From Nannocystis punicea (lineage in GTDB: Bacteria; Myxococcota_A; Polyangia; Nannocystales; Nannocystaceae), in assembly GCF_026965555.1 (NCBI RefSeq), contig NZ_CP114040.1:9398001-9462000 (forward strand): a DNA stretch of 64,000 nucleotides. Direction: 5' to 3'. The notes beneath the pieces were generated by a model, which was not told the DNA's origin, did not search any database, and saw only the letters and a program-made list of their open reading frames with translations. A program made the translations under genes and the position numbers. The stretch's first letter is position 1. The number at the start of each line of letters is the position of its first letter. Positions 45,657 through 54,917 of the stretch are shown piece by piece.

Positions 45657-46195
45657 GCACGAATGCTGCGACGACGACCGGGGCCGCGGTCGTGCAAGCT
45701 GGGAAAGGAGTCCTTGCGCAGCGCGCATGCTTCGACCCTTGCGCCGGCCATCCCTACGGAGGGCGCCCGCGGCTCGGCGCGCCCGAGATCTCCCGTGAGC
45801 GCGGGGGTCGTCGCGCGCCCCCGTCGGCGATCGATCGCTCCGGCGGCGCGCGAGTGAATGACGTAAAGCGAGCACGACCCAATCATGCAACATCGATAAC
45901 GCTCGAGACCGCGCCGAACCGGCGAGCTGACCGCGGGCCGGACTCATGCGATCGGCGGCGATTGCCGCGGCGCGCGGGTAGTTTACGCGGTCATCTTTGG
46001 CGATTTCGCTCTCTACGCATTTTATGTCGCCGCGTCGACGCATACGCGTGACCGACTTTTTTAACCCATACCCATTCGCTTTCGGCGTATGTTGCCGCGG
46101 CGAACTCGACCTCCGCGACCACCACGGCCTTTCCGTGCGTGCAGGGCGAGCTCGTGCCCGAATACCACGACCACCACCGCCCACCAGGAGCCGCC
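45657..46195. other. Divergent promoter region upstream of tyrosinase operon
   Basis: About 540 bp between the divergent methyltransferase gene and the tyrosinase operon. The part around 46005-46090 is AT-richer (CGACTTTTTTAACCCATACCC) and is the most likely promoter region for the operon. No gene seen. Confidence 0.4.
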
Positions 46196-47908
46196 ATGAT
46201 CACTTCGAAGGCCAGCCAATGGACCACTTTTCAGACCCCCGCCTGCCAGGTCGACTTCACCGACAGCAAGCTGCAGGGGCGGATGAACCAGCTGTGGAAC
46301 ACCAATTTGAGCGGCTTCACCCGCCAGGGGATCACGGGCAACCCGTGGACCGCCACCAATTCCAGCGATCAGACCTGGTACTTCGACCCGACGACCACGG
46401 ACACCAGCGAGGGCGGCTACGCGCAGATCATCTGGTCGCCGGTGCCGGGGCGGATCAAATACTACTTCCCGAACATCTCCAACGCCAACATGTGGTCGCT
46501 GGCCGACACCGGCTATGACACCACCGGCGCGACCTTCGGCCAGATCCCGGCCGACCCGTGCGACAGCAGCGACACCAGCAAGATCCCCTACGGCCCCTAC
46601 GGCCCGCGCGGCTGGCAGGACGAGTATTGCGAGTGGAGCATCACCCGCAACGCCGCCGGCAAGATCGTGCGCATCGACTTCACCTGCGAGAACCCGGAGT
46701 ACTGGAACACCCTGTGGATGGTCAGCCCGCAGCGGGTCGTCGAGCTGTACCGCGAGACCCTCGACAAGCCGCAGATCGCCCTCGAGGACCTGTATTTGCG
46801 CGATCCGACCGGCAACGTCGTGATCGACGCCTCGACCGGCCGGCCCGCCTACGACCCGCTCAACAAGTGGAACCGCGGCACCGCCTCGAGCGCCACCGCC
46901 GGCGGCGCGATGCACCTGACCAGCACGCCCAACACCCTGCAGACCGAGATCGGCCTCGGCTCGACCGCCACCACCCCGCGCACCAGCGGCAACTCGAACC
47001 CGAACACCCTGATCTGCTGCGCGCAATACGGCCAGATCGGCCGCAACTCCGACCCGCACATCGGCCAGAGCGTCAACCAGACCGTCACCCCGCCGAACCC
47101 GGCGCTCTCGCCCGCCAAGGCCACTCTCGCCAATCCGCCCGGCCTCTACATCCAGACCCCGAACTTCGGCCGGATCACCGCCCCCGGCGGCGTCGATCCG
47201 CGCACCTTCTGGACCGTCAAGCGCGGCCAGCAGTCGCTGACCGATCCGGCCGGCAACCCGCTGCCGGGCAACTTCATCCTCCACGCGGTGTTCGCGGTCC
47301 CGCCCGAGCTCGGCTTCACGATCTCCGACCTCCAGGTCGACGGCGTCCCGGTCCAGTGGGCGGCCCAGATCGCCCAGACCTTCAGCATGCAGATCGCCGC
47401 CATGGCCCTGCCGCAGCCGAAGCCCGGCCCGGCCGCGCAGGGCTGCGCCGGCAGCCCCGCGGTGTCGCAGGCCCAGGCGCTGCAGCTGTTCAACACGCCT
47501 GTCTTCAACGCCATGATCGCCACCCCGATCGCCAACCCCGTCGGCCAACCGATGAACCTCGCCAGCAACAGCACGATGATCGCGCCGCACATCGAGCCCG
47601 GCGCGCGCGCGCGGCGGCTGACCCTCGTCCTCACCGGCCTGCTCAATCCGCCGCAGCTCCCCACCACCCTCTCGTTCGGCCCCGGCGTCAGCGTCGACGC
47701 CGCCGGCGCCCCGCGGGCCGTCACCTACGCGATCCCCGGCAACACCTACCCGTCGACCAGCTACGCCCTCGATGTCTTCGTCAGCGTCGACCCCGACGCC
47801 GCCCCCGGCCTGCGCGACGTCCTCGTCGGCAACCCCGGCCAGACCCCGACCATCGCCACGCCCGCCCTGCTCAACGTCGTCGATCCTGTCACGAAGGACA
47901 TGGTCTGA
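46196..47908 (+). CDS. Unknown protein encoded with cytochrome-like lipoprotein and tyrosinase
   Basis: 570 residues from the ATG at 46196 (CCAGGAG 6 nt upstream). No signal peptide is obvious. The N-terminal ~260 residues are rich in aromatic, Asn and Thr residues (CQVDFTDSKLQGRMNQLWNT, WYFDPTTTDTSEGGYAQIIW, GPRGWQDEYCEWSITRNAAGKIVRIDFTCENPEYWNTLW). The middle has CCAQYGQIGRNSDPHIGQSVNQ and FWTVKRGQQSL. The end looks like a beta-sandwich (LTLVLTGLLNPPQLPTTLSFG). The family is not recognised. Position as first gene of the operon, and conserved Cys/His (ICCAQYG, RNSDPHIG), suggest a partner or substrate protein of the tyrosinase system. Confidence 0.75.
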   Translation: MITSKASQWTTFQTPACQVDFTDSKLQGRMNQLWNTNLSGFTRQGITGNPWTATNSSDQTWYFDPTTTDTSEGGYAQIIWSPVPGRIKYYFPNISNANMWSLADTGYDTTGATFGQIPADPCDSSDTSKIPYGPYGPRGWQDEYCEWSITRNAAGKIVRIDFTCENPEYWNTLWMVSPQRVVELYRETLDKPQIALEDLYLRDPTGNVVIDASTGRPAYDPLNKWNRGTASSATAGGAMHLTSTPNTLQTEIGLGSTATTPRTSGNSNPNTLICCAQYGQIGRNSDPHIGQSVNQTVTPPNPALSPAKATLANPPGLYIQTPNFGRITAPGGVDPRTFWTVKRGQQSLTDPAGNPLPGNFILHAVFAVPPELGFTISDLQVDGVPVQWAAQIAQTFSMQIAAMALPQPKPGPAAQGCAGSPAVSQAQALQLFNTPVFNAMIATPIANPVGQPMNLASNSTMIAPHIEPGARARRLTLVLTGLLNPPQLPTTLSFGPGVSVDAAGAPRAVTYAIPGNTYPSTSYALDVFVSVDPDAAPGLRDVLVGNPGQTPTIATPALLNVVDPVTKDMV

Positions 47909-47930
47909 AGGCCATGTCTTCGAGACCATT
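47883..47930. repeat. Four-unit GACATG array across stop and start codons
   Basis: ATCCTG at 47883, GACATG at 47897, GCCATG at 47911 and ACCATT at 47925, spacers of 8 nt. It spans the TGA (47906-47908) of the gene at 46196 and the ATG (47914) of the cytochrome-like gene. Confidence 0.7.
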
Positions 47931-49491
47931 TCTCCTCGCCCTGCTCGGCCCGCTCGCCTGCGGCGCCGGGCAGGCGCCCGCCGAGCCCGTCCCCGCGCCG
48001 CGCGAGCAGCCCGCCAAGAAAGCCGAGGCCAAGCCGCTCGACAGTAAGCAGCCCGCGCCCGCGCCCGCCGTCGCCGCGGACCCTCCCGCCTATCAGTGCG
48101 TCGTCCCGCTGCAGCTGAACGGCACCGTCCCGCCGGACATCTACCCGCACAACAACGACCGCGACGCCAACTGCTTCGGCTGGCAGGAGTTCATCGCCCT
48201 CAACTGGCCGCTCGCCAGCAGCGTCGGCTTCGGCGACCCGGGCGACACCGGCGCGGTCGCCTGGCAGGGTTACATGAGCAGCCACCAGCTGTTCAAGCCC
48301 GACGGCAGCGCCCCGCCGCCGTGGGGCACCCCGCCGGCGCTCACCCCCGACTGCCTGGCCGAGGCGGGCCTCACCGCCGCCGCCGCGAAGTCCGTCGTTC
48401 CGCTGACCATGTCGACCGCCTTCTCGAGCGAGTTCGAGTCCGGCGACGGCCAGCAGGCCGCCCCGCGCGGCGCCCCCGCGTGGCTCGGCGACGTCCGCGG
48501 CAACAACGTCTGGTACGAGGTCCGCGTCGGCGAGGACGAGTACGATTCGATCGTCCAGAATCAGTTCTACAACAGCAACGGCCAGGCCGCCTACTATCAA
48601 AAGAACCCGAACACCGCCCTGGCCCTGCCGATCGGCACGTTTCAGCCCTCGTTCGTCGGCGCCCTCGAGCTCAAGGCCGCCTGGATGGAGGTCCCGAACC
48701 CGAGCGACGCCCAGTGGAACCGCTACAAGCTGTCGCAGGCGGTCGTCGTCGACCCGGCCACGCAGAAGTGCCAGGCGCTGACCGTCGCCCTCGTCGGCCT
48801 GCACATCATCCACAAGACCGAGGCCCAGCCGACCTGGGTGTGGGCCACCTTCGAACACGTCGACAACGCCCCGGACGCCGCCGACGCGTCGACCACCACC
48901 AAGACCTGGAACTTCTACGACCCCAGCTGTCAGCCGCGGAGCGTCCAGGTCCCGACCGGCTGTCAATACGACAACCAGGCCAACGTCACCGTCAGCTGCG
49001 ACCCCAACCTGCCGCCGCAGTACTGGATCGGCGACGGCTGTCCGGCGCCGACGCCGATCCGGGTGACCCGCCTGGCCCCGATCGACAGCGACGCCCAGAC
49101 CGTCAACCAGACCGCGTGGGCGACCATCCGCGCCGCCTACCCCGATTCGGTGTGGCTCAACTACCAGGTCGTCGCGGTGCAGTGGAGCACCAACCCGCCG
49201 CAGCAGTCGAGCCAGCCGACCCGCGTGCCGCAGATCTTCAACAGCCCGTCGCCCGACTCGAACCTCGCCAACACGGTGCTCGAGACCTACGACCAGCGCA
49301 GCAAGTGCATCGACTGCCATCAATACGCCACCATCGCGGGCAGCAAGGACTGCAACACCAAGCCGTGTTTCCCGTCGGACTTCAGCTTCGCCCTGCAGGA
49401 GGCGCAGCCCGTCACCGCCGGCAAGCCGAAACCCCTCAAGACCCCCGCGGTGCAGGCCGGCTACCGGCCCGCGCGGCGGATCATCGAGTGA
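47914..49491 (+). CDS. Mono-haem c-type cytochrome-like lipoprotein
   Basis: 525 residues. Signal MSSRPFLLALLGPLACGAG with the lipidated Cys at 16, then a Pro/Ala/Lys linker to about 55. The large middle domain has CFGWQEFIALNWP, VAWQGYMSSHQLFKPDG, and NVWYEVRVGEDEYDSIVQNQFYN. A single haem-binding motif CIDCH (C465, C468, H469) lies near the C-terminus, followed by CNTKPCFPSDFSFAL. Only one CxxCH is present. It begins 6 bp after the first operon gene and ends 4 bp before the tyrosinase. It may pass electrons to or from the copper enzyme or its product. Start ATG lies within a GACATG array. Confidence 0.8.
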   Translation: MSSRPFLLALLGPLACGAGQAPAEPVPAPREQPAKKAEAKPLDSKQPAPAPAVAADPPAYQCVVPLQLNGTVPPDIYPHNNDRDANCFGWQEFIALNWPLASSVGFGDPGDTGAVAWQGYMSSHQLFKPDGSAPPPWGTPPALTPDCLAEAGLTAAAAKSVVPLTMSTAFSSEFESGDGQQAAPRGAPAWLGDVRGNNVWYEVRVGEDEYDSIVQNQFYNSNGQAAYYQKNPNTALALPIGTFQPSFVGALELKAAWMEVPNPSDAQWNRYKLSQAVVVDPATQKCQALTVALVGLHIIHKTEAQPTWVWATFEHVDNAPDAADASTTTKTWNFYDPSCQPRSVQVPTGCQYDNQANVTVSCDPNLPPQYWIGDGCPAPTPIRVTRLAPIDSDAQTVNQTAWATIRAAYPDSVWLNYQVVAVQWSTNPPQQSSQPTRVPQIFNSPSPDSNLANTVLETYDQRSKCIDCHQYATIAGSKDCNTKPCFPSDFSFALQEAQPVTAGKPKPLKTPAVQAGYRPARRIIE

Positions 49492-49495
49492 ACCC

Positions 49496-51271
49496 ATGAA
49501 CGCCAGCGTCCTCGAGCATCCCACCTGGGACGGCCAGATCCGGGCCCTGTTCGCCGAACCGTACTGGATCGATCCTTCGCGGCGGTCCGCCGTCGGTCAG
49601 GGCTGGATCGACGCCATGTCCGGCTACCTCGTCCAGCTCGACCAGTACGACAGCGTCAAGCAGTGGTCGACCCAGATCTACAACCACCTGCACACGCGCT
49701 CGATGCCGCTGACCACCGACGTCACCCAGCAATGGCCCGACGCCGCGCTCGAGACCTTCCGCGCGTGGGTCAATCAGGGCTGGCGCCGGGCCGCCGGCGA
49801 TCCGCTCGACCCGGCCGAGCGGATCGCCCGACCGCGCGAGCGCCCGCTGAACCTGCGGATCCGCCGCGACATCGTCGACCTCGCGCCGGCCGAGCTCGAC
49901 CGCTACCGCGCCCGCCTCGACGACCTCGGGATCGGCCGCGTCGACCCCGAGGCGCCGTGGCAGAAGATCGCCTATGTGCACACCAACTGGTGCCTGCATT
50001 ACCAGGAGGCGTTCCTGTTCTGGCACCGCGCCAACATGCTCTGGCTCGAGTCGCAGATCGGCATGCCGGTGCCGTACTGGAACTGGATGTCCCCGCGGGC
50101 CGCGGTCGACGGCGACCCGCACGCCGGCCTGCCGCGCTGCTTCCTCGACAAAACCTACGTCCACCCCGACACCGGCGAGGTCCGGCCCAACCCGCTGCGC
50201 TTCGCGGTCGCCCGCGACGGCCGCAGCAAGGCCTGCGTCGACGACCTCGCGCCCGACCCCGCCTGCCGCTTCGTCCACCGCGACCCGGTGCTGGCGACCA
50301 CCGGCGAGCGCGACCGCGAGGCCCGGCAAAACAAGCTCGACCAATTGCTCGTCTATCAGGACCAGGTCCGCGCCGCCTTCGCCATGGAGGCCTTCAGCGT
50401 GCCCCAGGGCACCCCGGGCTACCCGTGGGCCAACATTCAGACCTTCCCGGCCCCCGACGATCAATACCCGTACCGCACCGAGAACTTCGACGGCGCCTAC
50501 GAGCAGCCGCACGACAACCTCCACGGGTGGGTCGGCCCCGACATGGCCGACAACGCCTATACCGCCTTCGACCCGGTGTTCTGGTCGCACCACGCGATGA
50601 TCGACCTGGTGTTCGAGCTGTGGCTGCGGCGGCGGCCGGCCACCACCCTCACCGCCAACTGCCCGCTGCTCCCGTTCGTGGGCCCGCGCGCCGCGGCGAT
50701 CGACGAGACCGACCCGCGGCAGTTCCTCTACACCACCGTCGGCGAGATGGCCCGCGACTCGCGGGCGCTCGGCTACGACTTCGCCGGCATCGAGGCGATC
50801 GAGGCCCAGCTGGCCCGCCCCGCCGACGACGGCCCGCGCCTCTACGCGGTGTTCGAGGGCGTGCGCTGCACCCTCGATTCGTACACCCTCGATCTGTTCC
50901 TCGATCAGCCGGGCGCCACGCTCGCCGACGCCCGCTCGACCAATCCGCACTTCGCGATTCGCATGACCCGCGTCGGCATGGGCCTGCCCGACGACAAGGG
51001 CCGCTGCATCAAGGAGCCCGTCACCCGCGCCGTCGACCTCACCCGCACCGCCCGCGCCCTCGGCCTGCGCCCCGACATCCCCGTCCAGCTCACCGCCCTC
51101 GTCCGCGACGTCCGCACCGGCCTCCTGCTCGACCCCCGCGCCGTCGCCGATCTGCCCGGCCTGACCCCGCGCCTGGCCTGGAAGACCGCCCCCGGCGCCG
51201 TCCCCGCGCCCGCCCCGGCCCCCGCCCCGCCCCAGGCCGTGCACGCCTGCTGCGCAAGCTCCGAGCCTTGA
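49496..51271 (+). CDS. Tyrosinase/catechol-oxidase family copper protein
   Basis: 591 residues, no signal peptide visible. CuA: VHTNWCLHYQEAFLFWHRANMLWLE gives His168 and His177 nine apart, the usual spacing, with His162 or His64/66 as the third ligand. Cys166 lies two before His168, a C-x-H pattern like the Cys-His thioether of fungal tyrosinases. CuB: QPHDNLHGW (His339, His343) and FDPVFWSHHAMIDLVFELW (His365/366). PYWNWM and ENFDGAYEQP also match. The C-terminal ~230 residues (RCTLDSYTLDLFLDQPG, then a Pro/Ala tail ending ACCASSEP) form an extension that could shield the active site. Last gene of a tight three-gene operon. Confidence 0.9.
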   Translation: MNASVLEHPTWDGQIRALFAEPYWIDPSRRSAVGQGWIDAMSGYLVQLDQYDSVKQWSTQIYNHLHTRSMPLTTDVTQQWPDAALETFRAWVNQGWRRAAGDPLDPAERIARPRERPLNLRIRRDIVDLAPAELDRYRARLDDLGIGRVDPEAPWQKIAYVHTNWCLHYQEAFLFWHRANMLWLESQIGMPVPYWNWMSPRAAVDGDPHAGLPRCFLDKTYVHPDTGEVRPNPLRFAVARDGRSKACVDDLAPDPACRFVHRDPVLATTGERDREARQNKLDQLLVYQDQVRAAFAMEAFSVPQGTPGYPWANIQTFPAPDDQYPYRTENFDGAYEQPHDNLHGWVGPDMADNAYTAFDPVFWSHHAMIDLVFELWLRRRPATTLTANCPLLPFVGPRAAAIDETDPRQFLYTTVGEMARDSRALGYDFAGIEAIEAQLARPADDGPRLYAVFEGVRCTLDSYTLDLFLDQPGATLADARSTNPHFAIRMTRVGMGLPDDKGRCIKEPVTRAVDLTRTARALGLRPDIPVQLTALVRDVRTGLLLDPRAVADLPGLTPRLAWKTAPGAVPAPAPAPAPPQAVHACCASSEP

Positions 51272-51303
51272 CCGCCCACTAGGCGCTCACGCGGGGCCCG
51301 AGC

Positions 51304-52857
51304 TCAGCGACAAACGCTGTGGCAGCAGTCGCCGCCGTCGCTGTATTCGACGCAGAGGTTCAAACCGCCGGGGACGACCTCGTCGCATACGCCGTCGTCC
51401 TCCCACGGGCAGGGGTCCTGCGGCGGCGGGCCGTTCTTGTTGTCGCCGATCTTGCGGCTCACGCCGACGGCGATCGGCGCGGCCCAGGCCTCGGCGTCGG
51501 CCTGGAGGAGCGAGGCGTTGCCGATCACCGCCAGGCGCCCGTCGACCGCGGTGAGCGCGGCGAGGCCCGACAGGTCGGCGAGGAGGTCGTTGTCGCGGAT
51601 CTCGACGTCGCCGGCGACGTGCGCGAGGACGCCGAGGCCCGAGAGATCGACCAGCGCCTGGTTGCCGTCGAGCCGGAGCTCGTCGAGGGCGGTCAGCCCG
51701 GACAGGCCCGACAGCGAGACCAGGTTCTCGGTGTAGGTCAGCGACACCGAGCCGACCTGCGTGAGCGCGGGGAACGGCCCGAGGTCGGTCATCTGCCGGT
51801 TACCGCTGAACAGCTCGCCGATGGTGGTCAGCGACGCGAACGACGACAGGTCGAGGCTCCACACGTCGCCGTGCAGGCTCAGCCGGCCGACCGACTGCAA
51901 GCCCGCGAGCGCGGCGATGTCGCCGAGCGCGGGGTTGTCGATGAACGTCAGCCCGCCGTGGATCACCGTCAGCGCCTCGAGGCCCCCCAGGTCGGCCAGC
52001 GCCTCGTTGTAGAACAGCGCCAGCCCGCCGAGGGCCTCGGTGCCCGCGAACATGGCGAGGTCCGTCAGCCCGACGCGCTTCAGCTCGACCACGTGGAGGT
52101 CGTCCCACTCGACCGACAGCCCGGCGGCGGAGCTCAGTTGCGGCAGATCCGTGAGGCGCACCTCGATCGGCTCGCCCTCGACCGGTTCGATCGCCACGAG
52201 GCCCTCGAGGCCGTGGAAGTCGACGATCGGCAGGCCCTGCAGGAAGACGTCGCCGGCGATCCGCTCGAGCCCGCGCAGGCCGGTGAGATCGCCGAGCTGC
52301 GGGCAATCGGCGATCTCCAGCCCGTCGCCGACCGTGCGGATGTTGTGCAGGCCCTCGAGTGAACGCAGCTGCTCGCTCTCGCGGACCCACAGGTTCCCGG
52401 GCACCTCGGTGAGGCCGGCGAGCGGCGCGAGGTCGACGACGCCGAGGCCGTCGAGGAACAGACCGCCGATCGATTCGAGGCCCTCGAGCCCGGCGAGCGA
52501 GGGCAGCGGGACCTCGAAGCTGGTGTCGACGCTCAGCGTCCCGCCGACGCGACGCAGCTCGGCGAGCGGGGTGAGGTCGGTGATCGGGCCGCGGATCGTG
52601 AGGCTCCCGGCGATGTCGCTGCAACCGGTGAGGGCGAACAACTGCCCCTGCGTCTCGACCATGACGTCGCCGCCCGGGCAGACGGGCGCCGGCTCGCCCG
52701 TGACCGTCGGCGTGCCGGTGGCCGTCACTGTCCCGGTCGAGGTGTCGCCGTCGCCGGCACCGGTGGTCGTGCCCGCGGTCGACGCGTCCGTGTCGGACGC
52801 CGCGGGGACGCAGGCCAGCGCGAACACCAGGACGGACGACCCCGTAGAGCCACGCAT
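51304..52857 (-). CDS. LRR / receptor-L-domain-like lipoprotein
   Basis: 517 residues. Signal VLVFALACVPAAS (Cys about 16), then a Thr-rich linker to about 55. About fifteen repeats of 22-24 residues follow, e.g. GLEGLESIGGLFLDGLGVVDLAPLAGL, GLRGLERIAGDVFLQGLPIVDFHGL, GLTALDELRLDGNQALVDLSGLG. This is an L-domain/leucine-rich beta-helix pattern as in EGF-receptor-L-like bacterial proteins. The C-terminus is Cys-rich (DPCPWEDDGVCDEVVPGGLNLC, GDCCHSVCR). It is convergent with the tyrosinase gene by 32 bp. Probably a surface adhesin or recognition protein. Confidence 0.85.
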   Translation of the reverse strand: MRGSTGSSVLVFALACVPAASDTDASTAGTTTGAGDGDTSTGTVTATGTPTVTGEPAPVCPGGDVMVETQGQLFALTGCSDIAGSLTIRGPITDLTPLAELRRVGGTLSVDTSFEVPLPSLAGLEGLESIGGLFLDGLGVVDLAPLAGLTEVPGNLWVRESEQLRSLEGLHNIRTVGDGLEIADCPQLGDLTGLRGLERIAGDVFLQGLPIVDFHGLEGLVAIEPVEGEPIEVRLTDLPQLSSAAGLSVEWDDLHVVELKRVGLTDLAMFAGTEALGGLALFYNEALADLGGLEALTVIHGGLTFIDNPALGDIAALAGLQSVGRLSLHGDVWSLDLSSFASLTTIGELFSGNRQMTDLGPFPALTQVGSVSLTYTENLVSLSGLSGLTALDELRLDGNQALVDLSGLGVLAHVAGDVEIRDNDLLADLSGLAALTAVDGRLAVIGNASLLQADAEAWAAPIAVGVSRKIGDNKNGPPPQDPCPWEDDGVCDEVVPGGLNLCVEYSDGGDCCHSVCR

Positions 52858-53399
52858 CGAACCTCGAAGATAGCGGCCCCTCGCGGCGCTGTCGAGCGGG
52901 CCCGCCTCGAGCGGCGGGCGGCCGCGCGCGAACCGGGAGCGGCGCTCACGATTGCATCGACATGCCTAAAAAGACATGTTTTTAGAGACATCCATGATCG
53001 GGCCCGCGCCGCTCGTCGCCGCAGCCCGCCGCGCTGCGCCTCCGGGTGTCGACAATCGCGGCGCGCTGGACCGCGTCCGCTCGTGGTCGTCGGGCCGCTG
53101 CCGGCCGCCAACAGCGCCAGACCACGCCCGCTGGCACGACCGAGCTGGCGCAGCTCAATCATCACACCGCTCCCGAAGCCGCGCGGTTCCGTCCCACCCA
53201 TGATTGCTCGCCCCTCCCCGGACGCGGACCAGCGATTCGCGCGCCGAAGCGAATGTCGTGAGTGAGCGTCGGCGCCGCACCGCCGCGCGCCTACCTCTCC
53301 TGCCATCAATCACCCGGCTCTCCTAACATTTGCACCATTCATCGCGGACAGTTGTCCGTGACATCTCACGAGGGCTCGTGGCAGCCTGGCACTCCGGGC
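52858..53399. other. Divergent intergenic region with triple GACATG array
   Basis: About 540 bp between the LRR-like lipoprotein gene and the sensor kinase gene, divergent. It carries the 52959-52992 array; nothing else is recognised. Upstream in-frame extension of the kinase to 53262 lacks a ribosome site. Confidence 0.45.
52959..52992. repeat. Triple GACATG array (14-bp period)
   Basis: GACATG at 52959, GACATG at 52973 and GACATC at 52987, with 8-nt A/T-rich spacers (CCTAAAAA, TTTTTAGA). It lies about 100 bp upstream of the LRR-like gene and 400 bp upstream of the kinase gene. Confidence 0.85.
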
Positions 53400-54791
53400 A
53401 TGCCCGACCCGTCCTCCACCGCTTCCTCGCCGCTGCTGCGGGGGCTCCTCGCCGTCCGGAGCCAGGATCACGACGTGGTCCGGCGGGGGCGCTCGTTCGT
53501 CGCCCTGTGCCTGACCTTCGCCGGAATCACCGGCGTGCTGGCGATCCCGATCGCCCTCGCCGACCCGGCCGGCGACCTGCCGATGAGCCTGGTCGTGCTC
53601 GCCTCGGTGATCGCCAACTACGCGCTCGGGGCGGTCCTGGCGCGGCGCGGCTGGGTCGACCTCGCGGGCATCCTGGTCAGCGCCAACCTCAGCCTCAGCG
53701 TCGCGGTCGCCATCCTGTTCCGCTTCCACGAGCTCAACGACGGCCTCTGGTTTATGGCCCTCGGCGTGCTCATCTCCGGCCTCGCCCTGCGACCGCGGCT
53801 GATCTGGGCGATCCTCGGCTTCAACCTCGCGCTCACCACCCTCATGTTGGTGTTCGTGCCGGCCAGCGCCGCCGGCCCGTATCACAACTTCGGCAAGCTC
53901 ATGATCCTCGACGCCTTGCTGGTGACCACGGCGATCGCCGCCTTCATCGACGCCACTCGCAGCCGCGACCTGTTCCGCCGGCAGCTGCGCGCCGTCGACG
54001 ACCTCAAGGTCGCCCGCGAGCGCGCCGAGCTGGCCAGCAGCGCCAAGAGCGTGTTCCTCGCCAACATGTCGCACGAGCTCCGCACCCCGCTCAACGCCAT
54101 CATCGGCTTCTCCGAGATGCTGCAGGAGGACGCCGACGACCCGGGCGTGCGCGCCGACCTCGGCAAGATCCACGGCGCTGGCCATCACCTCCTCGCCATC
54201 ATCAGCGACATCCTCGACCTCTCGAGAGTCGAGGTCGGCAAGTTCGAGGTGCGCGCCGACTGGTTCGACCTCGGCGACTTCCTCGCCCGCCTGCACGGCC
54301 TCGTCGCCCCCCTCGCCGCCGCCCATGGCAACACCTTCAGCCTCGACTGCGCCGCCGGCGGGGCCGTGTTCGCCGACGAGGTCCGCCTGCGCCAGGCGCT
54401 GCTCAACCTGCTCGGCAACGCCTGCAAGTTCACCGAGGGCGGCGCGGTCAAGCTCTCGGTGCGCGAGCGGGTCGAGCGCGGCGAGGCGCGGATCGAGTTC
54501 GAGGTCACCGACAACGGCATCGGCATCGCGCCCGACGACCTCGACCGGATCTACATGCCCTTCGTGCAGATCGACGACTCGCCCACGCGGCGCCAGGGCG
54601 GCACCGGCCTCGGCCTCACCCTCACCCGCGAGATCGTCCTCCTGCTCGGCGGCACCATCCACGTCGACAGCACTCTCGGCGCCGGCACCACCTTCACGCT
54701 CGCCGTCCCGCGCCGCTGGTCCCCGGACCCCGCGGCCCCGCCGCGCGTCGAGGCCGTCGCCAGCGGCGTGCCCGCGCCGCTCGCCACGTGA
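53400..54791 (+). CDS. Membrane sensor histidine kinase
   Basis: 463 residues from the ATG at 53400; the start is uncertain because no clear Shine-Dalgarno is visible. The N-terminal ~180 residues have six membrane helices (SFVALCLTFAGITGVLAIPIAL to LLVTTAIAAFIDA) without an extracellular domain. A HisKA dimerisation helix holds the phosphorylatable His in SVFLANMSHELRTPLNAIIGFSEML. The ATPase has N box LLNLLGNACKFTEGG, G1 DNGIGIAPDD, F box YMPFVQI and G2 GGTGLGLTL. No receiver domain or adjacent response regulator, so it is an orphan kinase. The His-rich mini-protein gene starts 127 bp downstream. Confidence 0.93.
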   Translation: MPDPSSTASSPLLRGLLAVRSQDHDVVRRGRSFVALCLTFAGITGVLAIPIALADPAGDLPMSLVVLASVIANYALGAVLARRGWVDLAGILVSANLSLSVAVAILFRFHELNDGLWFMALGVLISGLALRPRLIWAILGFNLALTTLMLVFVPASAAGPYHNFGKLMILDALLVTTAIAAFIDATRSRDLFRRQLRAVDDLKVARERAELASSAKSVFLANMSHELRTPLNAIIGFSEMLQEDADDPGVRADLGKIHGAGHHLLAIISDILDLSRVEVGKFEVRADWFDLGDFLARLHGLVAPLAAAHGNTFSLDCAAGGAVFADEVRLRQALLNLLGNACKFTEGGAVKLSVRERVERGEARIEFEVTDNGIGIAPDDLDRIYMPFVQIDDSPTRRQGGTGLGLTLTREIVLLLGGTIHVDSTLGAGTTFTLAVPRRWSPDPAAPPRVEAVASGVPAPLAT

Positions 54792-54917
54792 GCCCAGGCT
54801 CGCGGCGATCGCAGCGCCCGCGCATTTTCTCGCTTCGATCGAGATCACCGTCACGACCCCGGGTGCGACGAGGTGCGGCGCCGTGGCCCCGCGCAACATT
54901 CGTGGGTCGGAGGAAAC

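Noticed and set aside
46196..47908. Naming the first tyrosinase-operon protein a tyrosinase caddie or LodA-type oxidase
   Set aside because: Its length and sequence match neither; no motif supports a named function.
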